Assembly: GCA_029948255.1 (NCBI GenBank)
Contig: JALIZF010001832.1
Location: 310,001-374,000 of the forward strand
DNA from: Telmatactis stephensoni
Lineage: Eukaryota; Cnidaria; Anthozoa; Actiniaria; Isophelliidae
DNA: 64,000 nucleotides
Direction: 5' to 3'
Position numbers and translations under genes: made by a program. The notes beneath the pieces are model-generated. The model searched no databases. It was not told where the DNA came from and was given only the letters and a program-made list of their open reading frames with translations. Positions 1 to 13,500 of the stretch are shown here, piece by piece (position 1 is the stretch's first letter; the number at the start of each line of letters is the position of its first letter).

Positions 1-1230
1 GTCAATACTATGATCCTTCTTATATTAGATATGATTAGGTCAGTTTAATTTCTTTTGACTCCTCAGTTTCTTTTGGCTCCTCAGTTTCTTTTGGCTGCTC
101 AGTTTAAAGAAAAATTCTGTAATACTAAGTTACATTACGAATTAATTCAACAATTAAGTCAACAATTAATGAATTAGTAAAATAGTGCTGAATGAATAGA
201 ATGTTCAAAGTGAGAGGCTGAACGAATGTGTTAAATATTTGAAAATAAGATTGAACTTGAAGACTATCTTTTATGGCCAGACGATTTTAATTGGAAAGCA
301 TTCCAATAGAAATGTTCAAAAAGGATTAGTACGTATACGCACGGACAGGAAGAGAAAACAAAAGGTCAAATTATATTTAAAATCTGAATTAAAAGCATTA
401 GGACGTATATGAAGTATAATTAACTACGAAATGTACGATAAACGTGCGGAAAACGTTTTTATCGTGAATTCGTTAAACGTTATAATCGTGAACGTGTGCA
501 TACGATTGGGTAATAAACCTCTCACATATTCATCTTGAATTTCTTTATTTCGAATAATATCATGCTCTTGGTATTTGGGAATACAGAATAACAATTTATG
601 CCTGCTTGTTTCTATAAATAACCAGCATTGTCACGTGATCGAAATAATTAGCATAAAGCAAAGTCCTAATGAATAAAGCTGGTAATATGGCAATGTTGCT
701 ATGGTGATATGGCAATTGAAATATCATTCGTTATTCTAGCAATTAACGGCTTTTATGTGAAATTATTTATTAATTAATTTATTTATTCAATTTCTTAATA
801 CTAAATAAGGAAATTTATTCCTAATAAGGCAGCTGTTGAGACGATTTGCTGAAGCTCTAGAGGCAGAAAGGGCAACAGCAAAAAGTTCCAAAATTTGTTA
901 ACTATTTGAAAAATTGTCTATAATATTCATTTTACTTCCACAAATTGAGCTTTTACAAGTTTTGAAGGATTTGTTGTTGCACTTGAGGCAGTAAGGCAAA
1001 TACAAACAGTTCAAAACTCGTCTTAATAATCCTAGAAATGTCCTGATGTTCTTTAGTTTAACCTACTTTTTAGATCTATATAATTGTCACAATTGTTAAC
1101 TAATTTTCTAAAAAAATATTTTTATAGAATCTGATTGCATATTAATGCTAATAAAAACTAAGGCTTCTAGATACGAAAATCTATACAACAACTACTTTAA
1201 AGTGCACAAAAATCCAGCAACTGTGCAATA
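1..1230. other. AT-rich intergenic DNA downstream of the giant gene
   Basis: This stretch lies beyond the 3' end of the minus-strand gene. No long open frame, RNA gene or recognisable domain is visible on either strand. It is A/T-rich with poly-T/poly-A runs. The only internal structure noted is an 18-bp tandem repeat at 49-102. It may hold the 3' end of a further gene beyond the left edge, but this is not demonstrated. Confidence 0.6.
49..102. repeat. 18-bp tandem repeat, three copies
   Basis: Three head-to-tail copies of an 18-bp unit (consensus TTTCTTTTGRCTSCTCAG on the plus strand) differ at only a few positions. Read on the minus strand, the unit is six codons long and one frame gives Glu-Glu-Pro-Lys-Glu-Thr repeats, followed by a TAA near base 31. 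A stop lies just upstream in that frame, so coding status depends on an unseen splice acceptor. Confidence 0.6.
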
Positions 1231-1234
1231 ATCA

Positions 1235-1245
1235 TTTATTTTATT
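1235..1245 (-). terminator. Overlapping polyadenylation signals of the giant gene
   Basis: Two overlapping AATAAA hexamers on the minus strand (TTTATT on plus at 1235-1240 and 1240-1245) lie about 40 bp past the TAG stop at 1283-1285. This is the expected place for 3' end formation of a short 3' UTR. The cleavage site itself cannot be seen. Confidence 0.6.
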
Positions 1246-1282
1246 CGTGCTGAGTCAATTTCAGTGCAAATACTATCTACTG

Positions 1283-1585
1283 CTACGTACATTCCTCAGT
1301 TTCAGCTAGTTTCTTCAACTCGGGTTCAGACGCTTCTGACGATAAAGTATCGGTTGAACGACTTCTTTGCGTGAGTGGTTGTTGCTTTTGATCGTCACCA
1401 ACGAGCCACGAGGCTGGTACCCAACCTTCTTTCACGTTTTTGTCATCTCCTATTGTCTGGACGAAAAATAGATCTTTACCCGAGCGAAGGACTCGAACTG
1501 GTTCACCGCGTCCTATCACAACTTCTTGGGTGTCTCGTTCGATTGTGTCTTCGTGGATGTGGTATGTTGCACCGAGTTCAACACT
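1283..1585 (-). CDS. Terminal exon: C-terminal SH3-like domain and tail
   Basis: A strong acceptor (pyrimidine tract then TTTTCAG) opens this exon in phase 0. It encodes an SH3-like fold: a Glu-rich RT-loop region, [11 protein letters not shown], then LFFVQTIG and the closing GWVPASWL motif (compare GWVPSSYL in typical SH3s). A Ser/Thr/Glu-rich tail of about 35 residues follows, ending in TAG at 1283-1285. The phase-0 entry matches the donor ATG|GTAAAT at 2052. In Trio-type GEFs an SH3 also follows DH-PH, which supports inclusion. Confidence 0.7.
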   Translation of the reverse strand, partial: SVELGATYHIHEDTIERDTQEVVIGRGEPVRVLRSGKDLFFVQTIGDDKNVKEGWVPASWLVGDDQKQQPLTQRSRSTDTLSSEASEPELKKLAETEECT

Positions 1586-4500
1586 CTGAAAATTAGGAAA
1601 GAAAGAAAATGTGGGGATATACTGAATAGCTGTGTTTTATTTACAAACCAAAAAAGAAAGAAAGAAAGAAAGAAAGAAACAAACAAACAAACAAACAAAC
1701 AAACAAACAAACAAACAAACAAACAGAAAAGAAACAAATAAACAACGAAACAAACAAACAAACAGAACAAACAAACAAAATAATAAAGTGTTGTTCCTTT
1801 CGTGACTGTCTCAAAAGGGAAGACATGGGATTCTATTGAAATATTACATCCTCCACAAGTTAACTTATTAAACCTGCACACAATACAACTGCTGCACACA
1901 ATATTGTTTCAATCAAGAACGACTGAATTTTACTCTTATCACTTTCAGTGCTTTCATTGTTTGACACACAGTGCGATGATACGTGCGTGACAGCGTGTGC
2001 ACTGAATGTTTCATTGAGCATCAGGATTTGGACAATTTCACATTCATTTACCATGGACGCTGGTGGCACAGGCGAGTCAGGTGGAGTTATCGCAACGTAC
2101 TGCTTCTCGACCTCTGCGACAAGGTCTAAATTGGACGAACTAGTGACGGTCTCTCTGAAAGCCATCACAAGAGGTCCAGGTTGTTCTTCGATGGACAATT
2201 CAACAGTTCTTGGTGCAAATGGTTTCATCGGTGCTGTTTCTGAATTGGATAACAAAGAAATGTTTAAAAAGTGGAAACTGTATAAAGTGTATGGACTCAC
2301 GTCCACTCATCACAAGCGAGAAGCATAACTACATGTCTGTTAATCAATTCAAGACAAGCATAGAACAGATTCAAACATGTATCCCTCATGTACTTCTTTT
2401 TCATGTCTGCATGAGTCTACGTAAGTCGATCCTCTTTATAATACTTGCGGGGACTGGTCCTTATGTGTTTATAAAGCCTCTTGATAAATCTTACCTCCTT
2501 CTAGTTTCAGGAGTCTTTTAAGGTCTCGAATCCAGGCCTGTTTCGACCATTCTGATTTTGTCTACAAAAACAAGAGAATATCTTAGTTAGTCAACCATAA
2601 TGGCTGGGCAAGTGTGTTATAGTTTGCGTCGCATCCGATCCTGACTATAATCTGGTTAGAATTCAGTTCAGTTGCATATGAAATGAAATTTGGGCTATGT
2701 ATATGCATAGAGGAATTTTGACATTTCTTTTGGTACAGTACCTCAAAAGTGTGAAGTACAAGGGCGTTGGCCATGGAACTTCCGACCCAAACCATGAACT
2801 GCTTGGGTTGACGCTCAACCTCTTCTGTCAATCCGACGTTTGCAGTGGAAAGCTAGTGGGACAGAAACGAAAAGGAAATGTCACGGCCATAATTTGAATC
2901 GTCATTCCAGCCAATAATTCTAATAATACCTTTAGCACGTTCTTGCAGACGTATTTCTTTCCTTCTTCTTTTCGTTTGGTGTTCACCAGGGCTTTCTCAA
3001 ACAGGAACAAGTCTCTTTCTTTGCCTTTGCCCCGTGGGCGCTCCTCCCAGAAAAGTACTGTTTCCTGAAAAACAAAGGTTACCTTTTGTCAGGCTTTATT
3101 GTTATACTCAAATGATATATAGGGAGGGAGGGAGGGAGGGAGGGAGGGAGGGAGGGAGGGAGGGAGGGAGGAAGGAAGGAAGGAAGGAAGGAAGGAAGGA
3201 AGGAAGGGAAGGAAGGAAGGGAGGGAGGAAGGGAGGGAGGGAGGGAGGGAGGGAGGAAGGGAGGGAGGGAGGGAGGGAGGGAGGAGGGAGGGAGGGAGGG
3301 AGGGAGGGAGGGAGGGAGGGAGGGAGGGAGGGAGGGAGGGAGGAGGAAGGAAGGAATAAGTGGATGAAAGAGTGAATAAACCTACGTGTCTGATAAGTTT
3401 TCCTAGATCTTTAAGTGGAACTTCACCCTGTTAAAATAATAAAATCTTTATGGTTAGAAACAAATTTTCAACAGTAAAAAGAACGCATAAACTTACATTG
3501 TAATTTTCTATCGTGTGGAACTTGTGAATTCTCTCGTTTGCTTGACATGGTAGATCAGCCACCATCTCAAGTGTTGACTAAAAAGAAACAAAAATTACGT
3601 TTAGAGTCAGCAAAATAAATAATCGTTTCTGTTATATTTTTTCTTTGGCTGTTAAATGTTAGGTGACAGACATCAAAAACATACCGGACTATAAAAACAA
3701 AACTGGACTTACTATAAACTGTTTATGGTCCATGTTTGCTCTGACTGTGTACATAAGAAGCATCTGGAAACGAATCAAATAATTTTGGAAGTAAGATAAT
3801 GACATTGAAAAATTATGCTAAATGATGGCAGTTGTAGTAGGCAGCACGGTCGACCGGTCAGAGCGTCGGTCTTGCAATCCGGTGTCCCGAGTTCGAGTCC
3901 CGCTCTGGCCATTAGATGAAGTTGAATTCGTTCTGGGTTCGCCTAGTTCATAGTCAACTTCTCGCCCATGCTTGTTTAATAGCCAACTGGTTTGCCTCCT
4001 AGCCAGTTGGAATTCTTAATTCATTTGTTAATTTTATTTGTATTATTTCTTTCAGCCTCATAATTAGTGATTTATAGCGCTATATAAATACAGTAATTTT
4101 TTAGTAAATTTAGTAAAGACTGTAGATTAATGGTGATAATGATCATACGTAGTAAAAAAGGGGCACTATAATGGATCTTTGAGGTACGCCATGACTATCA
4201 GTTCAAAACCCAAAACTCCAAGATACATAACTTTAAATTGTGATACATGACAACATGACAACGACAACAATGGACAGCCACAATGACAACTCTCCATACT
4301 TACTCTAAGTAGACGTTGGTAGTCTTGCAGCCTTTGCGATGGTTTCAAAAAGTAATCAGAGATGAAATAACGATCATCGATGTCTTCTTTAAATTCCTTA
4401 AAACATAATTTGATACTTAGAATTAATCGAGGAAATGAAGAAATTCAACTTACACTAACATTTACAGAACTAACAATCACTACACATTTCCAAATTGTAC

Positions 4501-7500
4501 AAATTTTAGGCGTATATGCATGCCATACCTCCCAGAATTCTGTAACTTCCTCGTTTTCGAGCATCTCGTTCGCTGCAGGTCGTGATTGGAGGAAATCGAT
4601 GTACATATTCAACTTTGATTTCTATAAAGAAAAGAGAGTAAAGTTAGAGACCTTATCATGAACTTTCTTATGTTTAGAGTCAACCACTATAGTCGTGTAC
4701 TCCTCCTTACATGTTTTTCAAAGACTTTTGGAACTTCCTCGGGTTTGTTGACACAGGCTTCAAGTTCAGGTAAAAATACTCTGTAACAGATAACACGTGA
4801 TCAGTGAACTAAATGAAGAAAACGAAATTCAAAGAGATAAATTATCATATTTTACTTGTCATGGAAGTCGTAAATTTCTTTTAGATTGGCGAAGAACGCT
4901 TGTTTTTGCCCAACAAGACTCTCAGGAATATCATCAGCGTCCATCTCAGCCAGGTGGTTCTGTAGATAAAGAATTGAATGCTCAGTTAGTTCTGAGACTT
5001 AAAGTTCCCCTAACCCCTTGCCTCCATACTATGTGTATATATGACTGGAACAACATTTCTTGGTTTGAGTATGGCGCTTGTGAGTTACGACGGTTTAATC
5101 TTGCCATATGCTAATTAGATGACGTCTACACAGGAATCATTTCATATATCATTTCATTTATTATATTTCGTAAATTTCATCAATTACTGGTTAGATGTGT
5201 TTATGTTTATTTCGCTTCGCCTTAGTAAACAAACAAAAATACAATAAGGCAGGGACACCACAACAGTGTGACCAATTACTAATTATCTAATTAGCATAAA
5301 TCCTTGATATTTTTATATCTCTATAGAGCTCAAATGAGGAAATATTGCACCAGCCAACTGTTTACATGGAGTATAATCGTTACTGATCATACCTCGGCCA
5401 CAAATCGAAGGTCTGTGACATACTGTCGTTCGGTCTCGATAAGTTCGTTGACGATAGACCTGTAAAACGGTAATTAGAAATACATTCATCAAAGGATCAA
5501 TAAAAGTTTTCAGTCACCAATAAACAGTTTATAAACATACTTTCGTCGTGCAAGAGCCTCATCTCTTCCAGAAGTGCGAGTTTGTAACTGTGATGATTCC
5601 AGATAGGTTGCAGGAGCCCAGCCCACTTGTCCAGTACTGTCCAGGGATACCAGCCAGTTCTTCATGTCATGATTGTCCAAGACTTTCATGGTGTCACCCT
5701 CTTGTAGTGAAAGCTCGCCAGGAAACTTGGTAGTGTAGTTAATAACAGATATAAATCGCTCCTGTTCATCCTATAATAAAACAAATTGAAATAAAACTTT
5801 GACCTTGGAAGTATCTACATTTCATAAATATTACAAAAATATAGTGAAGGAAATACGCATGCGCAAGGTGTGTATAACACTTACCGATTCTACTTTTGAA
5901 GGAGTTTGGTCGACAGGCCTGAGGAAAGAAAGACGTTTAAGGTAAGAAGTCTCAACGAGGAGACGTTTTCGTAGACTAGACATACATTGAAACAGGAAAA
6001 CAAGACAGAAAGAAAAAGAACTTACTCTGAGCTGTCTCTTTCCAAGACGTTTGCTCTAACAAAACCTATTTCTGCACCACGTGACACTCGTCTAACCAAC
6101 CAAAATTCAGGACGACTGGTGTCCAAGACCTCGACTTTATCTCCTTTCTGCAGAAACTTCTTTCCAGTTTCTTCGGATTTGAAGTCTTCTTTTGCAACGT
6201 ACAACTGGAGTTTCATAACCTGCACGAAAATGAATAATACCTGTGAATACCCGGTATAAGCATTTAACATCCTTGGGAATTCTGGAAGGCTAGGGAACGG
6301 ATTATTTCTCGTAATAACAAATAACTTACATCATCAATTCTTGCTAATCCAGAACTTTTCCTCACAGGTTTAGTGTCTCCTTCAATTGGTTTGAACCCGG
6401 GTTCTTCTACAAACAAACGTCCAACAGTTGAGTCTTGGCCTGCAGAGTTTTTGGCTACACATTTGTACACTCCTGAATCTTTGTAGTGTCCCTCGGTGAT
6501 TAGCAGTGAATGAAGATCACCCTCTTGCAAGATTTTCATGTGAGGAAATTTAGATGAAGTTATTTCTTGGTCATCTTTGTACCATGTTACTTTGGGTGTG
6601 GGATTACCGATGACACGTGCATCGAAACGAGCAGCGTTACTGTCCTCAATCGAACGATCTTTTAACAAAGCTGTGAAGACAGGAGCTTCGTCTTTGAGCT
6701 GAGGCTTGGGTGGAGCCTTGACTTCTTGTTTTGGTGAGTCGTCTTCCGATTCAAGGTCTAAGAGCAAGTCACATAAACGGTTAGGAACAGATAAGCAGTA
6801 ACAGGTTATGGAGTTGTCCAGTCTTAGAGTTTTTAAAGCATTGCAAGACTTACCTTCTACTAGCAGCTCAGCTTGACAGGATATTGACCCACCAGCGTTA
6901 GATGCCACTACTCGGTAGTCTCCTTCGTCTTTGAGAGAAGCTTTTTTGATAAGCAGAGAGTATAATCCAGTGTCAGGCTCACTAACGAAGGTAATTCGAG
7001 AACTTTCTACAAGATCTTTGCCATCTTTAGACCACGTTACCTTGGGTTCAGGTCTACCTGCGATCTTAATATCGAAGTGAATGGTATCTCCTACCAGTAC
7101 CTCGCGGTCTTTAAGTTCTTGTTGGAATTCTGGTGCGCATGTACTGTCACGTGATCGCCGTCTTGCATTCCTTTGCTCACTCTCGTCTGACGAAATCTCT
7201 GATGCAGTATCCGTTTCCACTATAAAAAGTCACAGACATACAAATCAATCACGCCAGTCGACAAATAAGTTGAGACAAATGATACAAAAACAAAGCTATA
7301 TTGGTGTCTTGGAAAGAATACAATTTGCATGCTACCGCTATACTTACAGTCTACCAAAATTTCTGCTGAACATGAGGCGATTCCATTGTCATTCAGTAAG
7401 ACGCATTTAAAGATACCCTCGTCATCAAAGACAAAGTTGGAGATTTTCAGTGTATGTGAACTTCCCTCTGACCCAGGGTGATATCGAGGTTGTGATCGAA

Positions 7501-10500
7501 TGAGTTCATTGTCTTTAAACCATTCAACCTTCTTTACACGCTCTGGGCCTGAGATCACTTCCAATGTTACGTTATCTCCTTCGAAGACATCTAAGTCGCG
7601 TAATGATGTCACAATGGATGGTTTTGCGCCACCCAAGCGCTTGGATTTGATGCCTTTTGATTTAGGGGCTTCTGAGTCGGAGGCAGTTCCGCCATCAATT
7701 GATTCCATAGCTGTAATGAAACAGAATTAAAGGAAAGATTATTAATCACAAGGAACCTTGTCTTAGAATGTCATTCTTGTTAATCTTATACTCACGTTCA
7801 ACTGTGAAGAAGAACTTCACAATCTGCGGTTCCAGCTTTATTAGATATAACACACATGTAAAGACCTTCGTCTTTTTTCTCGACAGGTGAGATTTTCAAG
7901 GTACATGTTTCGCCATCAGAGGACATCTTGATTCTATTGCCGTATTTGATAGTTTGTTGGTCTTTGAACCATCGTATTGAGAGTGGTTGGCTTCCAAGGG
8001 CTTTTACTTTGAAGATGGCCGTACCGTTTTCTTGTACAACTTGGGATTCACATTGCTGTACGAATTCTGGAGCAACTTGTGAAAGACGTCTGAAGAAAAC
8101 AATTACAATCAAACAACATACAGATGGAGAGAAAGAGCTCAAAATTTCGTTATTTCATTTGGGAAGGGGAGTAGAGAAGAGTAAATTGGGAATAGGAAAA
8201 GTGTTTTTTTTGTATCACCAGTACAGTCACTTTCCAAGTACTGTGCTAAACAGGCTAGAAGGGAGCACGATTTGATGTTAAGTCTAGGCCCAAACTAGTT
8301 GTCAACACCAACCGACACTTACCTTGAGTCGTACTGTGGCACTTTCACGCGCTCTGCAAAAAAGATGAAATGGTATTAAGCATCGCTCATTGATTTGATT
8401 GATTCCTCTGGAAGATGTTGCCAAACTCACCTTCCACTAAGACCTCGCAGTCTGAATAAGTCGTTCCAGAGGCATTGGTAGCAACGACTTTGTAAACAGC
8501 TTCATCTTTAATGGTCACACCAAAGATTGTCAAGCAATGAAGGTTACCAGCTGATATGATGGTAATCCGATGGTCTTCTTTAATTTGATTGTCATCTCTG
8601 AACCAACACACTTCAGCCTTGCACTCAGGTGGAATCTTAACATCAAGACTCAAGTTTTCACCTTCTTTTACTTGTTTGTCAGCTAACTCGGACAGAAAAG
8701 TTGGTTTGGGAAGGGCAGCTTCTTTAGTTGGTTTCTTAGCAGTTTGTGAAGGTACGTCCTTTTCACTAGGTTTGGAGGCAGGTTTGGGAGCAGGACGTTC
8801 TTCAGGCTTTGGTTCTGAAGGTTTTGGTGGTTGTCTATAGATTCATTATAGATTAATTAGTTCAAAAGAACCTTTTTATCGTGATTCTGCATTTATTGCG
8901 GCTGTAACCGCAATAATATATGATATCTGCAGGGGCGGATCCAAGATTATCCTACAGAAAGCGTTATAGAAATTGAAAACGGTCCATAACATCCAGAGCA
9001 TTTGGGGAAGTATTGAGAAGAAAAGGGCACAAAGTCGTCTCAGGAAGGGAAGAGCACCTCTCGCACCCCTCCCCCTAAATCCAGCCCAGACCTATGGCCA
9101 TTAACGATGAAGACGCTCATCATTTCTACTATTATTACTGTCATCAATGAACGTTATCAAAAGAAAAACAACTACAAAATAATTAGAACGTACTCTTTAG
9201 AAGCTGCGTCCTCAATGGATTCTGTCTCTGACTCTTCATCTGGAACTATGAATGAAAGGAACGTTTATGATTACCTTCAAAACTTAGGAATGAAGATAAG
9301 TATATTTTTCTTACCTTCCACAATGAGCTCAGCTTCACAGGTGACAGCGCCTTCATCGTTCTCTGCCACACATTTATAGATACCAGCATCTTCACGGTCG
9401 ACGTCGCTGATGATCAGAGCACAATCTCCTTCTTCGCTTTCTTCAATTCTAAAGACCTCACTTTCTTCGATCATTTTGCCGCGAGTAAACCAGTCGATGA
9501 AAGGTTCAGGATAGCCTCTGACCTTGACATCAAATCTTGCACGACCTCCTTCCTTAACTGTGCAGTTTTCAGCTTTCACTACAAAGAAGGGTTTTGCGTC
9601 TTTTGAACTTGGCTCTGGAGCTGTTTCGGGTTCTTGCGCTGTCTCAACTGTGAGTTCTGGTTCGGCAATTGGTTCTGAAACTGGTGGAATTGATTCAACT
9701 TCTGGTTGGGATTCAACGGCTATTTCTGCTTCGTGTTCTTTCACTAGTTCGGCTATAACGGCTGGCTTTGATTCCACTAAAATATATGCAATTCAAGTTT
9801 GAGATAAAAATAGTATAAAGCAGAGAAAAGAGATTGAGGAGAGAAAAGAGTGCGTGAAGAAAAAATGAAAAGGAAGGAAGAAAAGGCAGAAGTGAAAGAA
9901 ATGAAAAAAGGGTGGAAGGGAAGATATGAACGAAAAGATAGTGAATTAAGGAATCACACGTCTTACCCTCGACGGTTAATCTAGCTGTAGTCGTGTCCTG
10001 TCCACACTGGTTGACCGCTTCACACTTGTATAAACCCTCATCATCAGCCGTACAATTCAAAATTTCCAGCGTTAATTTATCTTCCACAGACGTTAACTTG
10101 TACTTGTAACTCTCCTTCAGCACTTCGTCATCTTTGTACCATTGGAATGTAGGTTCAGGGTTTCCAAGTATAAGACATACAAATTCTGCAGTGTCGTTTT
10201 CTTGAACAGTTCGATTTCTCAGTTTACGGATGAACTCAGGGGGTTCTCCACGGGGTCTTAGAGGCGTCGACTGACTTACTGGTAGGTCGACGGCAATGTC
10301 CACAGATGGGAATTTTGGGCTGAAGAATAAAGAGCAGAAATTAAAAAGCCCTGATCTATACTAATTTACCCTAAAGTAACAAACTTACAGTGACATCACA
10401 GCTTCTTTTATTCTCCTTGTGCTTTCTTCTTCGCCATCTTCATGCTCTTCATCAGATGGGATTAATTCTGTAAGTAACATCGGTAAAGGTTAAAAAGTGG

Positions 10501-13500
10501 GAAAACACCTTTTTAGTTTTGCAATTTAGGCATGATTTACCTGTGACAATGAGGCTTGATGAGGAAAAGTCTCTTCCTGCTCTGTTAGAAGCCAAACATT
10601 TGTATCTTCCTTGATCTGTCAGTCTAACATCACGAACCACAAGAGCAACTTCTCCAGTTCCTGGTGTTTCTTCAAAACGTAGTCTACCACCATGGAAGAT
10701 TTCTTTGTCGTCTCTGAACCATTCAATCGTTGGTGTAGGATGACCCTTTACCTGAGCTTGAAGTCGAGCAGTGCTACCAACAACGGTCACAGCACCTCGA
10801 AGTTCTACCTCGAACCTTGGTGCAATAGCAGCCATGGATTTTTTGGCCTTGGGAAGTTCTGCAAACAAAAGAGTCAAAATTAATTGAGATACTACATTTA
10901 ATAATATCAATCAAGTACATCATCTTTTATCAACACAACTACTACCATCTCATCATTACCATCCACAGCATCAGAATCGATGGTTTAGCGAAAGTCAGTT
11001 TGCCTTACCTTCAACTGTTAGTTTTGCTGATGTTTCAGTCTCACCACCAAGATTGGAGACTACACATCTATAAGTTCCTGCATCGGAGACTTGGCAATCT
11101 CGTATAACAAGACTTTGTGCTGCTCCTACACTGCTGACCTCGTACCGCCCGTAACTGCCTAGAGCATGACCATCCTTGTACCATAAGATATATGGTTTGG
11201 GGTTAGTGGTAGTCCTACAATTGAATCGGACAGACATGCCTTCCACGACGGTCCTGTCTCTTAGATTGAGAAGAATCTCGGGCTTGGGGATGTCGGGCTT
11301 TTGTTTGGCTTGTTTTGCTTCTCTGCTCCTTTAGAAAAGAAAAATACGCGGAGGATTAGCTTACTTTAATTATATCAGAACTTATTTGTATATTGAAAAA
11401 CTGAAAACTTACGCATCAACTATGTCGACGTCACTTTCCTCTTCTTCAGTTGCAGGATCTAAGTTGAAACAAAAGCATTTGAATAAAAAAAATTGATAAT
11501 TAATGAAATGAAAGAGAAAAAAGAAGAGAAAAAAGATGAACTGAAAGGCAATAAACACTATCATTAACGACAAGACCACATACTTATACACACAAATAAC
11601 TAATAATCGAGAAACATCTTACGTTTCACTGTAATGTCGGCTGTGGCGTGTTCTCTACCAGCGTTGTTTCTAGCAATGACTTTGTAGTGTCCGCTGTCTT
11701 CTTCTGTAACGTCAGAAATTGTCATTGAATACAGACCATCGTCCAGATCAAATTGATACTTGTCTCCCTCGATTAACGGTTCATTGTCTCGATACCAGCG
11801 AACTTCAGGGGTTGGGGCTCCAGTTACTCGACATTCTAATCGCACAGATGTTCCCTCATCGGCTTCGACACCTTTGGGTTTTACTGTAAAGCGTGGAGAA
11901 AACCCTTCGAACTCTGGCTCCATTTTAGCTGCAAAATAATCTTGTGTTAGTGATTTACGCTAAGCTTTAACATGGTGAAGAGAGGATTTACTTACGGACA
12001 ACATTAAGATATGCAACGCTTTCCACGGATCCATATTCGTTAGTTGCTACAATTTTGTAAGGTCCACTATCAACGACTTTCACTTGGGATATGTTCAAGG
12101 CGTACAGATCTTCATCGTGTTCGAAGGAGAAGCGTTCCCTTTCCTTGGAGATTAATACATCGTCTTTGTACCATTCCACAGTCAAAGGCGTCTTGCTCAT
12201 CACACGGCATGCAAACTTGGTTACGCTTCCTTCCATGACGTCTCTGTTTCTCAATACAAGGGTGATTTCTGGTGCGATTTTCGGGATGAAGGGAACGCCT
12301 TCTGCGCGCGCCTCATCGGAGGTATCATCTGATATCAGGTCAATGTACGATTCCCTACAAATCACGAAGAAATATTATTAATTAATGCATGATTATAGTT
12401 TTAATAAAACTTTCCTTAAAGTTATTGCTGGGTTTCGTCCATTCCTTTCAGAATCAAAAGACAAAGAACTGGTAGCCATGTTGGATGAACAAACAAGAGA
12501 CGCTAATGAGAAATCTTTTGTTGAAGTTCATCCAAGATGGCTGCCGTGACGTCATCATGCTACCCAAGAATTATAGCATAATAAAACCTATGTAAACATA
12601 ATGTAGCTACCTCTTGTCTCTCATGGTGGCAAAATCCATGTCGGTATCACTTACTCCAGATTCAAAGCCATGTGCTGCAATTAAAAAAAGTTAAGTTTAA
12701 ATCAATCTCATTCTTTGCCTTAAATTGTACGAAAGGATTTCTTACTTTCTATGAATAATTCAGCACTGCATTGAGCTTTTCCTGCGGCATTGCTGGCAAC
12801 ACATTTGTATCGTCCTCGATCAGACTTCATTGCGTCACGGATTATCAACATACACGAACCATCGTCGCTGAAATCGAACTCAGTACGACCTCCTTCACGG
12901 ATAACACGGTTGTCTTTATACCAGTCGATATCAGGCTCTGGTATTCCTTTCAGTTGTACTGTAAACTGAGCTGCACTGCCTTCGACGATTTCCTGGTCTT
13001 GGAGACGTTGGATGAACTCAGGTTTAACAGAACCAGGTGGAACTGGGTGGCGACGCATGACTACGCCTTGAGCTAGAGGCAAGAGGAAGTTGTATGAATA
13101 AACTGAGACAAAGATAAAAGGGCTGTAGTTTTCAATGACGAAGGCGGGCGCAACAACTAATTCAACACGAACACACTTGCATTCAAGACAAATATTATAC
13201 TCTTCATTATCGTTATATTTTTAAGAACTTATAAATATTTGGGATGATCAAATACTCACCTGTGACAGTCACTTTGAAGGTTTTTCTCGTCACTCCAGCA
13301 GCACTTATAGCTTCACAGTGATATTCGGCAGAGTCATCAGGTTCAGCCTTTGGAATGACCAACATGTATTTATTACCCTCACTTAGGAGCTCTGCCCTCT
13401 TGATCCTCTTAGCCTGTCTTTTTTCTTTGAACCATTCGATTGTTGGTGCTGGTTTTCCTTTGACTTCAACAACGAGTTGAATGGGAGCTCCCTCAAATAC

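Noticed and set aside
1516..1899. Cys/Leu/Phe/Val-rich minus-strand frame resembling membrane segments
   Set aside because: It is produced by the AAAC/GAAA microsatellite in the last intron.
3034..3375. Gly/Arg/Glu open frame on the plus strand
   Set aside because: It is only the GGGA/GGAA microsatellite read as codons.
3842..3912. Possible tRNA gene
   Set aside because: The Pol III boxes are present, but a SINE body and A/T-rich tail follow and the cloverleaf is imperfect. The same reasoning applies to 36213-36282.
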